Positions 25,378 to 34,797 of a DNA stretch of 64,000 bases are shown here, in pieces. The DNA is taken from assembly GCF_021538615.1 (NCBI RefSeq), contig NZ_JAJHIZ010000002.1, positions 434,001 to 498,000 of the forward strand, in the 5' to 3' direction. Under the pieces are notes generated by a model, which saw nothing but the letters and a program-made list of their open reading frames with translations, made no database searches and was not told where the DNA came from. A program made the position numbers and the translations under genes. Origin of the DNA: Niabella agricola (GTDB taxonomy: Bacteria > Bacteroidota > Bacteroidia > Chitinophagales > Chitinophagaceae). The stretch's first letter is position 1; the number at the start of each line of letters is the position of its first letter.

Positions 25378-26490
25378 ATGTCTAATCAAAGGTCTGGTTT
25401 GGTTGCGGAAGAGAAGCAGGCCCTGCTGGCGGCTATCGTATCATCATCTCAGGATGCCATTGTAAGCAAAACGCTGAAAGGGGTTATTACGAGCTGGAAT
25501 CCCGCTGCCGAGCGGCTTTTTGGCTACAAAGAACGAGAAGTATTGGGCAAGCATATCTCGCTGATCATACCGGAAGACCGGATACATGAAGAAGATTTTA
25601 TCCTGGAGCAAATAGGCAGGGGGCAGCGTATCGAACATTTTGAAACAGTGCGTAAGGCAAAGAACGGAACACTGATCCCGATTTCGCTTACAATTTCTCC
25701 TGTATTTAATGAGCGGAAAGAAATCATCGGAGCTTCCAAGATTGCGCGCGATATTTCAGAAATGATTGCGTCCAAACTGGAAAAGGAGCGGCTTTACGAG
25801 GAGGTGAACGTGCTGAGCCGGAAAAAAGATGAGTTTATTGCTTTGGCGGCGCATGAACTGAAAACTCCTATTACTTCATTGCGGGGTTTTATGGAAGTGT
25901 TGCAGTTGCATGCCACTGCCGACAGTTTACAGGCTGGTTTGCTCGAAAGATGCGTCCGGCAAACGAATAAATTAACAACGCTGCTCAATGATCTTCTGGA
26001 TGTGTCGCGCCTTCAGATTGGAAAATTGCTGCTTCGTTGTGAAAAATTTGACTTGGTGGCAATGGTGCAGGAAGTACTTTCAGGCTTTACGCACTCGGCC
26101 AGGCACCGATTCATTTTTAAAAACAAAAAGCCCGTTGTTATTTACGCCGACCGGATCCGCCTGGAGCAGGTATTGACCAACCTTCTTAACAATGCCGTTA
26201 AATATACGCCTGCAGGAGGAACGGTAACCATAAAAATGCGGGAAGCGGCTGGTAAGGTTTATGTATCGGTGCGGGATGAGGGTTTGGGGATTGAGCCGGA
26301 ACACTTAACCAAAATTTTTAACCAGTTTTACCGGGCCGTTGATCCCGGGGCCAATATTTCCGGCCTGGGAATCGGGTTGTATATCAGTAAAGAAATTATT
26401 ACGCGGCACGGCGGAACAATCGGGGTTAAAAGCCGGAAAGGTAGCGGATCAGTTTTTGTATTTTCAATTCCAAAGCAATATCAGCAATGA
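25378..26490 (+). CDS. PAS-domain sensor histidine kinase
   Basis: Cytoplasmic-looking kinase of 370 residues: one PAS domain (about 13-125; VSKTLKGVITSWNPAAERLF and GASKIARDISEMIASK), then HisKA with His159 in FIALAAHELKTPITSLRGF, and an HATPase domain with LTNLLNNAVKYTPAGG, VRDEGLGIEP and GLGIGLYISKEII. No membrane helix. It lies 22 bp before the receiver-only response regulator at 26513, which is the likely partner. Confidence 0.94.
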   Translation: MSNQRSGLVAEEKQALLAAIVSSSQDAIVSKTLKGVITSWNPAAERLFGYKEREVLGKHISLIIPEDRIHEEDFILEQIGRGQRIEHFETVRKAKNGTLIPISLTISPVFNERKEIIGASKIARDISEMIASKLEKERLYEEVNVLSRKKDEFIALAAHELKTPITSLRGFMEVLQLHATADSLQAGLLERCVRQTNKLTTLLNDLLDVSRLQIGKLLLRCEKFDLVAMVQEVLSGFTHSARHRFIFKNKKPVVIYADRIRLEQVLTNLLNNAVKYTPAGGTVTIKMREAAGKVYVSVRDEGLGIEPEHLTKIFNQFYRAVDPGANISGLGIGLYISKEIITRHGGTIGVKSRKGSGSVFVFSIPKQYQQ

Positions 26491-26512
26491 TGATCCTACA
26501 TAATTTTGACAC

Positions 26513-26866
26513 GTGAAAAAGGATGTTTTAATCATAGAGGACGATGAAGACATACGTTACCTGATCGCCTATGTGCTAAAAAAAGCGCAGTACGAAGTCC
26601 GGATCGGCGCTTCCGCAGGTGATTTGAGCAGCGAACTATCAGTAAAAAGACCGGATATTATCATCCTGGACATCATGCTTCCTGACGGAAACGGGGTTGA
26701 ACTATGCAGGAAACTGAAAGAAGACCGTTTAACCCGCCATATACCTGTGATCATTATGTCGGCGCACCAGTTCAGTAATCTGGAAGATGCCTGCGCCGAC
26801 GATTTTATCAGCAAGCCCTTTAGTATTAAGCAGATTGTAGCTACAGTGGAACGGGTTTCCGGATAA
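26513..26866 (+). CDS. Single-domain response regulator
   Basis: Receiver-only regulator of 117 residues starting with GTG. Acid pocket IIEDDEDIRY, phosphorylation site Asp53 in DIIILDIMLPDGNGVEL, and conserved lysine in FISKPFSIKQIV. There is no output domain, so it relays phosphate or acts through protein binding. It is coupled to the kinase gene upstream. Confidence 0.93.
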   Translation: MKKDVLIIEDDEDIRYLIAYVLKKAQYEVRIGASAGDLSSELSVKRPDIIILDIMLPDGNGVELCRKLKEDRLTRHIPVIIMSAHQFSNLEDACADDFISKPFSIKQIVATVERVSG

Positions 26867-26948
26867 ACACGTTGGGGGCAGCAGCTGCTGGTAATATTTG
26901 CGGGGGCACGGGAAATTAAATCCATATCCGGATTGCCCTCTGCTAAAT

Positions 26949-26975
26949 AAAAAGGTCCGCTTTCGCGAACCTTTT
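26949..26975. terminator. Hairpin terminator between convergent genes
   Basis: AAAGGTCCGC and GCGAACCTTT pair over ten positions with one mismatch and a four-base loop, followed by TTTT on the plus strand and preceded by A-rich sequence, so it could work in both directions. It lies between the response regulator (plus) and the YihY gene (minus). Confidence 0.6.
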
Positions 26976-27021
26976 GCCCGGCAGGTGCTATTTACCGGGG
27001 CCTATCCTCAGTTTGAACAGC

Positions 27022-28002
27022 TTATGGAGTTCGTTTTGATGCTTCTATGTCCTGAACGGTTTTTTTACCGGTTTCAAGCGTTATTTCTTTTGTAGTAATG
27101 GCATAGTCATTGGGATGTATATCCGCTCCGTATTCCACGGCGTATGCCTTCGTGAATTCGGCACCCAGGTACAGAATGATGGAGGAGTAATAAACCCAAA
27201 CGAGCAAAACCACCAGCGAGCCGGCGGCGCCATAAGTACTGCCCACTTTTGTCTGTGAAATGTAGAGCGAGATACCCGATTTGCCCAGCATGAATAACAG
27301 GGCAGTAATCACTGCGCCGGCGATAATGTCGCGCCAGCGGATCCGGGCATCGGGCAGCACCTTGAAGATTACTGCAAAAATGAGCGCGCTGGTAGCGAAT
27401 GTGAGCAACAGGTTGAAAATATAAAATACTACCACTGTCACATCAGGATACCTTGCGCGGAGTCCGCTGCTGATGCTTTCAATAATTCCGGATATGGTTA
27501 GTGATACCAGCAGGAGAAACCCCAGGCTGATAATAACGGAAAACGACAGGAACCGGTTCCGGAGCATCTTTAACCAGCCTTTCCGGGGCTTTGCTTTTAA
27601 TCCCCATATGGTGTTGATGGAGTCCTGGATTTCTCCGAATATGGTGGTGGCTCCAATTAAGAGTGTTATTCCACCAATAATGGCTGCAATCTTGCTTTTT
27701 CCCGTCAGGGAGGCGTTTTTTATAATTTCCTGCAGTTGAATAGCAGTGTCCTGCCCTATAAAGCCACGTAAAACCGAAAACACGGCTCCCTCAACGGCTG
27801 CTCTTCCTAAAAACAATCCGCAGAGGGAAATGATCATTACCAGCAACGGCCCCATTGAGAAGACTGTATAGTAAGCCAGGGACCCGCTTAGCTTGGTGAT
27901 TTTATGCGCTGAAAACCCCTTAAAGGTTTCCTGTATCACCTTCCATATCCCTTTTGGGGTGATGGGCTTTCTTTTACGGGCTGCTGCTGTTGATTCCATC
28001 AT
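27022..28002 (-). CDS. YihY/BrkB-family membrane protein
   Basis: Inner-membrane protein of 326 residues with about six membrane helices, for example LAYYTVFSMGPLLVMIISLC, FSVIISLGFLLLVSLTISGI and SLVVLLVWVYYSSIILYLGA. The YihY family signatures LSGSLAYYTVFSMGPLL and GSTYGAAGSLVVLLVWVYYS are present. Ends in a charged tail. Molecular role of the family is uncertain, although it was once misnamed ribonuclease BN. It converges with the response regulator gene. Confidence 0.93.
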   Translation of the reverse strand: MMESTAAARKRKPITPKGIWKVIQETFKGFSAHKITKLSGSLAYYTVFSMGPLLVMIISLCGLFLGRAAVEGAVFSVLRGFIGQDTAIQLQEIIKNASLTGKSKIAAIIGGITLLIGATTIFGEIQDSINTIWGLKAKPRKGWLKMLRNRFLSFSVIISLGFLLLVSLTISGIIESISSGLRARYPDVTVVVFYIFNLLLTFATSALIFAVIFKVLPDARIRWRDIIAGAVITALLFMLGKSGISLYISQTKVGSTYGAAGSLVVLLVWVYYSSIILYLGAEFTKAYAVEYGADIHPNDYAITTKEITLETGKKTVQDIEASKRTP

Positions 28003-28159
28003 GTTTACCAGCGTTAGAATAAACGATCTGTATCCTTACAGGCCTGCTTTTTCGCGGGTGGGCTTCATGTTGATAAAAGACAATAAATAAGTATGCCAAT
28101 TCTTGCAGCCATAATGTGCAGGAAGCTGACAGATGCCACCGGGAGCTTTCAGGCGCGGC

Positions 28160-29242
28160 TTATATTCCCAGCGTATGGATGAGTTCCCGGGCTGCGGCAG
28201 CGCCGGCACGATTGGCGCCAATTGTGGATGCAGAAGGCCCGTAACCTACAAGATGTATACGGGGTTCTTTAGCCACCATGGTAGCTAACCTGCCGGCCAT
28301 GATGATGCCGCCGTTGTTTTCCCTGGGTAAAACAGGCTTTAAATGTTCCAGGGCGCTTTTAAAACCGGTATTCCACAGGATGACATCCGCTTTTTCTTCA
28401 CGTCCGTCTTCCCATCTTACGCCGTTCACTGTAATCTCGTCAAACATCGGGTACCGTTTCAATACCCCTCTTTTTTCCATGTCGATTACTTCCGGCGAAA
28501 TGGGTAAGCCGGTAACAGAAACCACAGATAAAGGTGGTAACCCTTTTCTGACCCGCGCTTCCACCATTGCCACGGCGTTGTGACCGGCTACATCATCAAA
28601 GGGACCTTCTCTGAATTCGGGGGGGCGCCGTGTTACCCAGGTAGTAGTAGTAACTTTTGAAATCTGATCGAGTAATTGAATCGCGGAAATACCGCCTCCT
28701 ACCACAATTACGTGTTTGCCTTTAAAATCATCGGCTGTTTTAAAGTCACGGGTATGTAATTGCTTCCCCTGAAAAAGATGGGCGCCCCGGTATTCCGGGA
28801 TATAAGGATTTTCCCAGGTGCCTGTGGCATTAATAATGCCTGAGGCAGAAAACAAGAGGGTGGGGCTGTCGATGTAAAAACGCTGCTGATGAAGATAAAC
28901 GGTGTGCACCTTCAATGGCCGGTACACCCGGATGTCCATTTTCTTTTCGTATAAATCATAGTAAAGCGGTACGGCTACATGGGCAGGCACGGCACTGTCA
29001 TTTGTTTCAATGGCTTCTTTGAACGGCAAGCCCGGCAGATCATGAATGCGGTTAACCGTGCTCAGTGTAAGCGAAGGCCACCGGTATTGCCAGGCGCCGC
29101 CGGCACGGGGTGCTTCGTCCACCACCATAAAATCCGGACCAGCCCTCAGCCCCAATTTCTTTAAATGGTACGCCGCAGATAGGCCTGCCTGTCCGGCACC
29201 GATGACCGCGATCCTGGTTTTATACCGGATGTTAGTGATCAT
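28160..29242 (-). CDS. FAD-dependent oxidoreductase (flavin monooxygenase-like)
   Basis: Flavoprotein of 360 residues with two dinucleotide-binding motifs: AVIGAGQAGLSAAYHLKK for FAD and VIVVGGGISAIQLLDQ for NADPH. Between them are GTWENPYIPEYRGAHLFQGK and HTRDFKTADDFKGKH, typical of flavin monooxygenase or CzcO-like enzymes. The start at 29242 (MITNIRYKTRIAVIG) is chosen; 28 upstream codons overlap the LLM gene. It follows the luciferase-like gene by 13 bp, so both are probably co-transcribed. Confidence 0.9.
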   Translation of the reverse strand: MITNIRYKTRIAVIGAGQAGLSAAYHLKKLGLRAGPDFMVVDEAPRAGGAWQYRWPSLTLSTVNRIHDLPGLPFKEAIETNDSAVPAHVAVPLYYDLYEKKMDIRVYRPLKVHTVYLHQQRFYIDSPTLLFSASGIINATGTWENPYIPEYRGAHLFQGKQLHTRDFKTADDFKGKHVIVVGGGISAIQLLDQISKVTTTTWVTRRPPEFREGPFDDVAGHNAVAMVEARVRKGLPPLSVVSVTGLPISPEVIDMEKRGVLKRYPMFDEITVNGVRWEDGREEKADVILWNTGFKSALEHLKPVLPRENNGGIIMAGRLATMVAKEPRIHLVGYGPSASTIGANRAGAAAARELIHTLGI

Positions 29243-29255
29243 GAAATAATCTCTT

Positions 29256-30278
29256 TTACCGCCAACCCAGCCCGGGAGCCACATGCTCCAGTATGGCAGA
29301 AAGCACATGTATATTATAATCCACACCCAGGGTATTGGGGATGGTGAGCAGTATCGTATCCGCTTCCCGGATGGCCTCGTCTTTGGCCAGTTCTTCGATC
29401 AGCTGATCGGGCTCTGCTGCATAGCTCCGGCCAAAAATTGCCCGTTTATCTGCTTCCAGTACGCCGATCGTATCGGTTCTGTCTGCCTCATGACCAAAGT
29501 AGTAGCGGTCCTGGTCGTTTACCAATGCAAAAATCGACCGGCTTACTGAAACACGGGGCTTGTGTGGATGCCCTGCTTCTTCCCAGGCCTGTTTAAACAA
29601 CCGGATCTGTTCCGCCTGCTGTACATGGAACGGCTTGCCGCTTTCATCAAATTTCAACGTAGAGCTTTGCAGGTTCATCCCGGTTTTCCCTGCCCAAACG
29701 GCCGTGGCATCGGAAGCCGATCCCCACCAGATGCGGTTGCGCAGGCCCGGGGAAAATGGTTCCAGGCGCAGCAATCCCGGAGGATTGGGGAACATGGGGT
29801 TGGGGTTCGGCTGAGCAAATCCCAGGCCTTTCAATTGCTCAAAAAACTCCAATCCTTTCCTGCGGCCCATATCGGCATCGGTTTCCCCGGCGGCCGGCTC
29901 ATACCCAAAATAGCGCCAGCCGTCTATCACCTGTTCGGGTGAACCCCTGCTGATTCCCAATTGTAACCGCCCCCCGGAAATTAAATCGGCGGCGCCGGCC
30001 TCTTCTGCCATATATAATGGATTCTCATACCGCATATCAATGACGCCGGTTCCAATTTCAATTTTGCTGGTTTTGGCGCCGATGGCCGACAATAAGGGAA
30101 AGGGAGATGCCAGCTGCTTGGCAAAATGATGTACCCGGAAATAAGCCCCGTCTATACCGATTGCTTCTGCGGCCACCGCTAAGTCTATAGACTGCAGCAA
30201 GGTATCGGCCGCCGTTTTTGTGCTGTAGGCCGGATGATTTGCCCAGTGACCAAACGACAGAAATCCTATTTTTTTCAT
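29256..30278 (-). CDS. LLM-class flavin-dependent oxidoreductase
   Basis: Luciferase-like monooxygenase of 340 residues using reduced flavin. Typical stretches are GFLSFGHWANHPAYSTKTAA, IGIDGAYFRVHHFAKQLASP, IEIGTGVIDMRYENPLYMAE and ISGGRLQLGISRGSPEQVID. Substrate unknown. It is upstream of the FAD oxidoreductase, which could be its partner or act on the same compound. The start at 30278 is preceded on the minus strand by a TAAATTTG box (30346-30353) that fits a -7 element. Confidence 0.93.
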   Translation of the reverse strand: MKKIGFLSFGHWANHPAYSTKTAADTLLQSIDLAVAAEAIGIDGAYFRVHHFAKQLASPFPLLSAIGAKTSKIEIGTGVIDMRYENPLYMAEEAGAADLISGGRLQLGISRGSPEQVIDGWRYFGYEPAAGETDADMGRRKGLEFFEQLKGLGFAQPNPNPMFPNPPGLLRLEPFSPGLRNRIWWGSASDATAVWAGKTGMNLQSSTLKFDESGKPFHVQQAEQIRLFKQAWEEAGHPHKPRVSVSRSIFALVNDQDRYYFGHEADRTDTIGVLEADKRAIFGRSYAAEPDQLIEELAKDEAIREADTILLTIPNTLGVDYNIHVLSAILEHVAPGLGWR

Positions 30279-30321
30279 TGAATCTATTTATTTTTTCTTG
30301 GTAAAACCAACCATACAGCTC

Positions 30322-30353
30322 CTAAAAGAGGAGTTTAGAATGCTCAAATTTAG
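30322..30353. promoter_or_regulatory. Three-block motif shared with 46779-46808; -7 box on minus
   Basis: CTAAAAGA, TTTAGAATGC and AAATTTAG occur in this order with 4- and 2-base spacers. The same three blocks occur upstream of the haem-binding protein gene with 2- and 3-base spacers. Read on the minus strand the end gives TAAATTTG, a match to TAnnTTTG, about 70 bp upstream of the LLM gene start. The rest of 30279-30635 (357 bp) shows no gene. Confidence 0.45.
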
Positions 30354-30635
30354 CAAATACCGGCATCATACGAATATAGTTCCTGGCCGTTTCCCCGGCC
30401 GCACCATTTATCCGTAAGTCCCATTCCATGATAAAGGTATGCCGCTTCCGACAAGCATCCACAGAAGTGCCTGCCTCCAGGTAACAACTGCCTGAGCGCT
30501 AAACTTTTGAAAAAAACGCTCCGGTTTTTCCGGTGGCTGATCAATAGCGTCCAACCGGGGCAGGTCGGTTTTTGGCATGCAATATGACGTAATAGTGGAG
30601 ATATGATGCATTATTTTATCAAAAAAACAGAAACT

Positions 30636-31346
30636 ATGAAACGCAAATTGACAATTGGAGCGATGGCCCTTTTCGGGATGATCGGTTTCGCTCATGCCCA
30701 GGGTTTTGCCGATGCAAAATTTGGGATTAAAGCGGGTTGGAACAACACAAATATTACCAATGGCCGGGAAGGAATGTTAGATGATAGTAAACGGTTGAAT
30801 AGCTTCAACGCCGGAGTGATTGGTGCCATCCCTTTAGGGTCTACCTTTGAGATCAGAACAGGCCTGGATCTTACATCCAAAGGAACCGAATCCTCAACAG
30901 CGTTGGCAGAAGGTGTAAAGACTACTTATAAAGTAAACCCGTTGTACCTTGAATTGCCGGTGAATGTAGCTGTTATGTTGCCTTTTAATGATAAAGTAAA
31001 GGCTTATATAGGAGCGGGGCCTTATGCAGCCGTAGGATTGGGCGGCAAGCTGAAAACAACCGTGCAAACCGGTAACAGTACCACTACATCATCTGAAAAT
31101 ATCGAATGGGGAAATGATAACCCCCTGGATGGCAGCGACCGGAATGGTACGGTTGGATCCGGGCAGTTCAAGCGGTTTGATTTTGGCGCGAATATTATCG
31201 GCGGACTGGATTTTGGAAGAGTAGGAGTACACGCACAATATGGAATTGGTCTTACCAATACCGCTCCCGGCGGCAGCAATGATAATAACGCCAACAAAAA
31301 TAATCAGCATCGCGCCCTTGGCGTAAGCGGGGTCTTTTATTTTTAA
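30636..31346 (+). CDS. Outer-membrane beta-barrel protein
   Basis: Protein of 236 residues with signal peptide MKRKLTIGAMALFGMIGFAH, then an eight-stranded-barrel pattern of the PorT/OMP_b-brl type: DAKFGIKAGWNNTNITNG, FEIRTGLDLTSKGTES, VNPLYLELPVNVAVML, and the ending HRALGVSGVFYF with a terminal aromatic. Gly- and Asn-rich loops are consistent with surface exposure. The start at 30636 gives the signal peptide. It stands alone and is followed by a terminator. Confidence 0.88.
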   Translation: MKRKLTIGAMALFGMIGFAHAQGFADAKFGIKAGWNNTNITNGREGMLDDSKRLNSFNAGVIGAIPLGSTFEIRTGLDLTSKGTESSTALAEGVKTTYKVNPLYLELPVNVAVMLPFNDKVKAYIGAGPYAAVGLGGKLKTTVQTGNSTTTSSENIEWGNDNPLDGSDRNGTVGSGQFKRFDFGANIIGGLDFGRVGVHAQYGIGLTNTAPGGSNDNNANKNNQHRALGVSGVFYF

Positions 31347-31376
31347 TAAACCATAAAGGTACTCCGGATGGATCAG

Positions 31377-31412
31377 GATCACGGCTGCATGAAAGGTAGC
31401 TGTGATCTTTTT
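31377..31412 (+). terminator. Intrinsic terminator after barrel gene
   Basis: GATCACGGCT (31377-31386) and AGCTGTGATC (31398-31407) form a ten-pair stem with one G-U pair and an 11-base loop, immediately followed by TTTTT. It lies 30 bp after the barrel stop codon. Confidence 0.8.
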
Positions 31413-31439
31413 GATTTTGGGATACAATGCGTACCATGG

Positions 31440-34160
31440 CTACTGCTCAAATAATTGCTGATACTTCTTTAACGCGGACTCAAGATGAATTCCCTTGCCC
31501 AATACGGGCTTAAACAGGTCGCCGGTTTCTCTAACGCGATGCACGGCATTTTTAATGGTAAAATCCGTCATCTTCAGACCGGGTTTTAATTCATTCCAAT
31601 GCAGGGGCATCGAAACAGTGGCCCCCGGTTTTGGACGCAGTGAGTACGGACAAGCCAGTGTGGCTCCGGGCCGGTTCTGCAGGAAGTCGAGGTACATTTT
31701 CCCCTTCCTGTTTTTTACGATCCGTTCCAGGCTTGTAAAAGACGGGTATTGCTGTTGCACCACGCCTGCTATCAAACGTCCGAACATTTGAGATTGGTCG
31801 TAGGTGTATTTTGCCCCTAAAGGGATATAGATATGGATGCCGGTGGATCCCGAGGTTTTGCAAAAACAGGGTACGTCGATGGCACTCAATACCTCTTTGA
31901 TCGTCACCGCCACCCGTATCACCTGGTCAAAACTGTTTTTATCCGGATCCAGGTCGAGCACACAATAGTCCGGATGATCCGGTGATTGAATCCGGCTGAA
32001 CCAGGGATTCATTTCAATGCAGCCCAAAGCGGCCATCCACAGCAATGTAGCCTCATCATCGCCCACCAGGAATTCTTTATTTTCCCCATCGCTTGTTGTA
32101 TAAGGGAATGTTTTTACCCAATCGGGAGATTTGCCTTTTACATCCTTTTGGTAAAAGCCGGGCTTGTTGATGCCGTTGGGAAAACGGTTAAGCGATTGCG
32201 GCCGGTCTTTCAGGTAAGGAAGCATGTACTCTGCAACCTGGTAATAGTAATTAAACAGGTCTCTTTTTGTGTATCCCTCCTTTGGCCAGAATACCTTGCT
32301 CAGGTTGGTAAATTTCAACGCACGGCCATTGATCGTACGCACCTGCGTTTCGTTGGTTGGATTCAGTAAGGTTTTCCGGCGTTGATCTTTAGGTGGTTTC
32401 ATCAGCACGGCGGCCGGCTGCTGCTGGTCATTAACTTCGTGCACTATTTTTTGGGTATTGGCTTCGGTTTCACGAATAACCTTCCCGGCCTTTTTATCGC
32501 CACGCATGCCTTCAAAGGAAGGGTGCCGGAAAACGCCGTCCTCCGTGACTTCCGCAAAAGAGATCTCGCAAACGAGCTTTGGCCTGAGCCAGGTTGGTTT
32601 TGCGCCCATGCGCTGCCTGAACCGGGAAGGTTTGTCTACGTCAATTTTTTCACTGAAAGGTGATCGGTCTGTAATAAGGGGCTCAAAGGTTTTCATCATG
32701 TCTTTTTGCAGCTTATCAGAAAAGCCGGTTCCAACCTTGCCGGCATAACGCAGCTTGCCCTTATCATACACTGCCAGCAGAAGGGCGCTAAACGTTTTGG
32801 AGGTGCCGGCGTTCTTTGTAAAGCCGGCAATGATCACCTCCTGTCGTTTATGAACCTTGATCTTCAGCCACTCTTTGCTGCGCAGGTCTGCTGTATAAAC
32901 GCTGTCGGCCCGCTTTGCCATTATACCTTCCAGGCCCATTTTTTGAGCTGCTGCAAACATTTCCGTACCCGGCACATGGAACACATTACTAAGACGGATA
33001 TGATCGTTGCCGGCGGGCAACACCGCCTTTAAGATAACCTGCCGTTCGGCAAGCGGTAGTCCCATCAGGTTTTTGCCATTGTACCAAAGAATATCAAATA
33101 CGTAAAATGCCAGTTCCGCATCCGCTTCACTGCGCCAGTTCTGCAGGACATTGAAATTGGAACCGCCCTGTTCGTTTAAAGCAACAATTTCCCCATCGAA
33201 TACAGCATTGAGCTTCCACTTACTGATAATATCATAAATCGGATAAAATTTTTTATCGAAAGATTTATTATTCCGGGACAATAGCCGGGCTTGTCCGTTT
33301 TTTATAAAAGCCAGGGTTCGGTAGCCATCCCATTTGATCTCATAAAGCCAGTCCGGATCGTCGAAAGGCTGATCCACGAGGGTTGCAAGCATGGGCTTGA
33401 TGTCTGCAGGCATTTTGCCGCGTTTGGCTTTTGCCAGCAATGCGGTTGCATCTGCTGCCAACGTCTCTTCAAGGGGCGCACTGGCTGTTACGGAAGAAGC
33501 GCGTTTTGCGGATGATGTTTTGGACGCTGACTTTTTTTTTGTTGCGGTGCCCGGCGGCGCCTGGCCGTAAATATTCCTACTGGTTGCTGCTATTTTTTCA
33601 ATGGTTTTGCCCGACTGGACGGATTTGTCCTTTAATAATATATCCTTTACAGAGGAATACCGGTCGTCCAGTTTCATCAATAACCACGCATTCTCTCCGC
33701 GGCCCGGCGCACGAACGAGCGCGAATGCTCCTTTTAATTTTTTGCCGTGGAGCAAAAATTTTATTTTTCCGCTAAGCAAACCATGAAGCAGGTGCTTTTC
33801 CTGCGCAGCCTTTGGTTGATCTTCCAGATCCGCATCCGTAAAAGTGCCTTCATCCCAAACCATTACAGTTCCGCCACCATATTGCCCTTTGGGGATGATA
33901 CCTTCAAAATTGCGGTAATCATAGGGATGATCTTCCACCATCATTGCCAGCCGTTTTATCTTCGGGTCGGTAGACGGGCCCTTTGGCACGGCCCAGCTTT
34001 TCAATACCCCGCGCATTTCAAGACGAAAATCATAATGAAGATGTGAGGCTGCATGTTTTTGTACTACAAAGTGCAGCAAATTGCTGTCTGCTTTTTCTTT
34101 TCCAAAGGGCTCGGGCGTTTTGGCGGGATCGCGTTTTTGCCGGTATTTTGTGAGCGACAT
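31440..34160 (-). CDS. ligD: DNA ligase D, three-domain (phosphoesterase-ligase-polymerase)
   Basis: Multifunctional enzyme of 906 residues for non-homologous end joining. Order: 3'-phosphoesterase domain (about 30-150) with His36, His40, His42 and Asp44 in KHAASHLHYDFRLEMRG; ATP-dependent ligase (about 240-530) with the adenylated Lys276 in YEIKWDGYRTLAF; polymerase/primase (about 610-900) with catalytic aspartates Asp736 and Asp738 in CVLDLDPDKN. A low-complexity Ala/Ser/Thr/Lys linker joins phosphoesterase and ligase. All active sites look intact. Its usual partner Ku is not in the window. It follows the DUF3606 gene by 8 bp. Confidence 0.96.
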   Translation of the reverse strand: MSLTKYRQKRDPAKTPEPFGKEKADSNLLHFVVQKHAASHLHYDFRLEMRGVLKSWAVPKGPSTDPKIKRLAMMVEDHPYDYRNFEGIIPKGQYGGGTVMVWDEGTFTDADLEDQPKAAQEKHLLHGLLSGKIKFLLHGKKLKGAFALVRAPGRGENAWLLMKLDDRYSSVKDILLKDKSVQSGKTIEKIAATSRNIYGQAPPGTATKKKSASKTSSAKRASSVTASAPLEETLAADATALLAKAKRGKMPADIKPMLATLVDQPFDDPDWLYEIKWDGYRTLAFIKNGQARLLSRNNKSFDKKFYPIYDIISKWKLNAVFDGEIVALNEQGGSNFNVLQNWRSEADAELAFYVFDILWYNGKNLMGLPLAERQVILKAVLPAGNDHIRLSNVFHVPGTEMFAAAQKMGLEGIMAKRADSVYTADLRSKEWLKIKVHKRQEVIIAGFTKNAGTSKTFSALLLAVYDKGKLRYAGKVGTGFSDKLQKDMMKTFEPLITDRSPFSEKIDVDKPSRFRQRMGAKPTWLRPKLVCEISFAEVTEDGVFRHPSFEGMRGDKKAGKVIRETEANTQKIVHEVNDQQQPAAVLMKPPKDQRRKTLLNPTNETQVRTINGRALKFTNLSKVFWPKEGYTKRDLFNYYYQVAEYMLPYLKDRPQSLNRFPNGINKPGFYQKDVKGKSPDWVKTFPYTTSDGENKEFLVGDDEATLLWMAALGCIEMNPWFSRIQSPDHPDYCVLDLDPDKNSFDQVIRVAVTIKEVLSAIDVPCFCKTSGSTGIHIYIPLGAKYTYDQSQMFGRLIAGVVQQQYPSFTSLERIVKNRKGKMYLDFLQNRPGATLACPYSLRPKPGATVSMPLHWNELKPGLKMTDFTIKNAVHRVRETGDLFKPVLGKGIHLESALKKYQQLFEQ

Positions 34161-34168
34161 AGGGTCCG

Positions 34169-34366
34169 TTATTTATGATTTACATGTCTTTTTTTTAAGT
34201 ATTGCTCCAGGATTTTCCGGTTGTTGGTGCCTGTTGCTTTTATGGCGCCGATCACGGCCTGGCCGGATACGCCCAGTTTGTCTTTGAAGAACTGTATTTC
34301 ATATTTTTCGGATCCGCTTACGTTACTGCGGTCGCGCCCGTCGCGGATTTTTTTATTGTCTGCCAT
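34169..34366 (-). CDS. DUF3606-family small protein
   Basis: Protein of 65 residues matching the DUF3606 family: RDRSNVSGSEKYEIQFFKDK, LGVSGQAVIGAIKATGTNNR, ILEQYLKKR. Small, probably helical, cytoplasmic, no known activity. It lies 8 bp upstream of ligD on the same strand, so the two are very likely co-transcribed and it may be linked to DNA repair or stress. Confidence 0.9.
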   Translation of the reverse strand: MADNKKIRDGRDRSNVSGSEKYEIQFFKDKLGVSGQAVIGAIKATGTNNRKILEQYLKKRHVNHK

Positions 34367-34797
34367 CGCGGAAGATTTATAAAGTTACACAAGAGTCAGG
34401 AACGGCATCCGGTCGTTTGCGGATTGCTCCCTGCACCGGTGGTTCAGCGGAAAGTATACTAGTATGTTATTTCGAAGCGCAAAATTGTTGCCAAAGGTCA
34501 AAGGCACCGGTAAAGTAGCCGGATAGCACCGTCATAGGACTGAACTTTCCGGGGGCGGTTGATAAACGTCCGGCTTTTGGTGAAGCAGACCGGCTCCTGG
34601 AATTTCGGGAACCGGCCGCCGGTGATGTGGAATTTTTGCCCGGGCGGCGGTGTAAACCGGGCATGGGGTTGCGTGGTTTCCGCCAATAGCCGTACAACTG
34701 TGCCGGAAGCATATCCGGAATGGTAATTGTAGCTGAAAACGACAAACCGGCAACTGCCGATGGTATCGCGCCCGGCGGCCGGTAAAAATCAGTAATC
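34367..34797. other. Gene-free stretch with possible coding remnant
   Basis: This 431-bp region lies between the DUF3606 and MscS genes. On the minus strand a frame without a start codon reads SCRFVVFSYNYHSGYASG and PGQKFHITGGRFPKFQEP, which is more protein-like than chance, then stops near 34498. Overlapping frames on the same strand are proline/serine-rich and look artificial. It may be a decayed gene. No repeat or RNA was seen. Confidence 0.3.
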
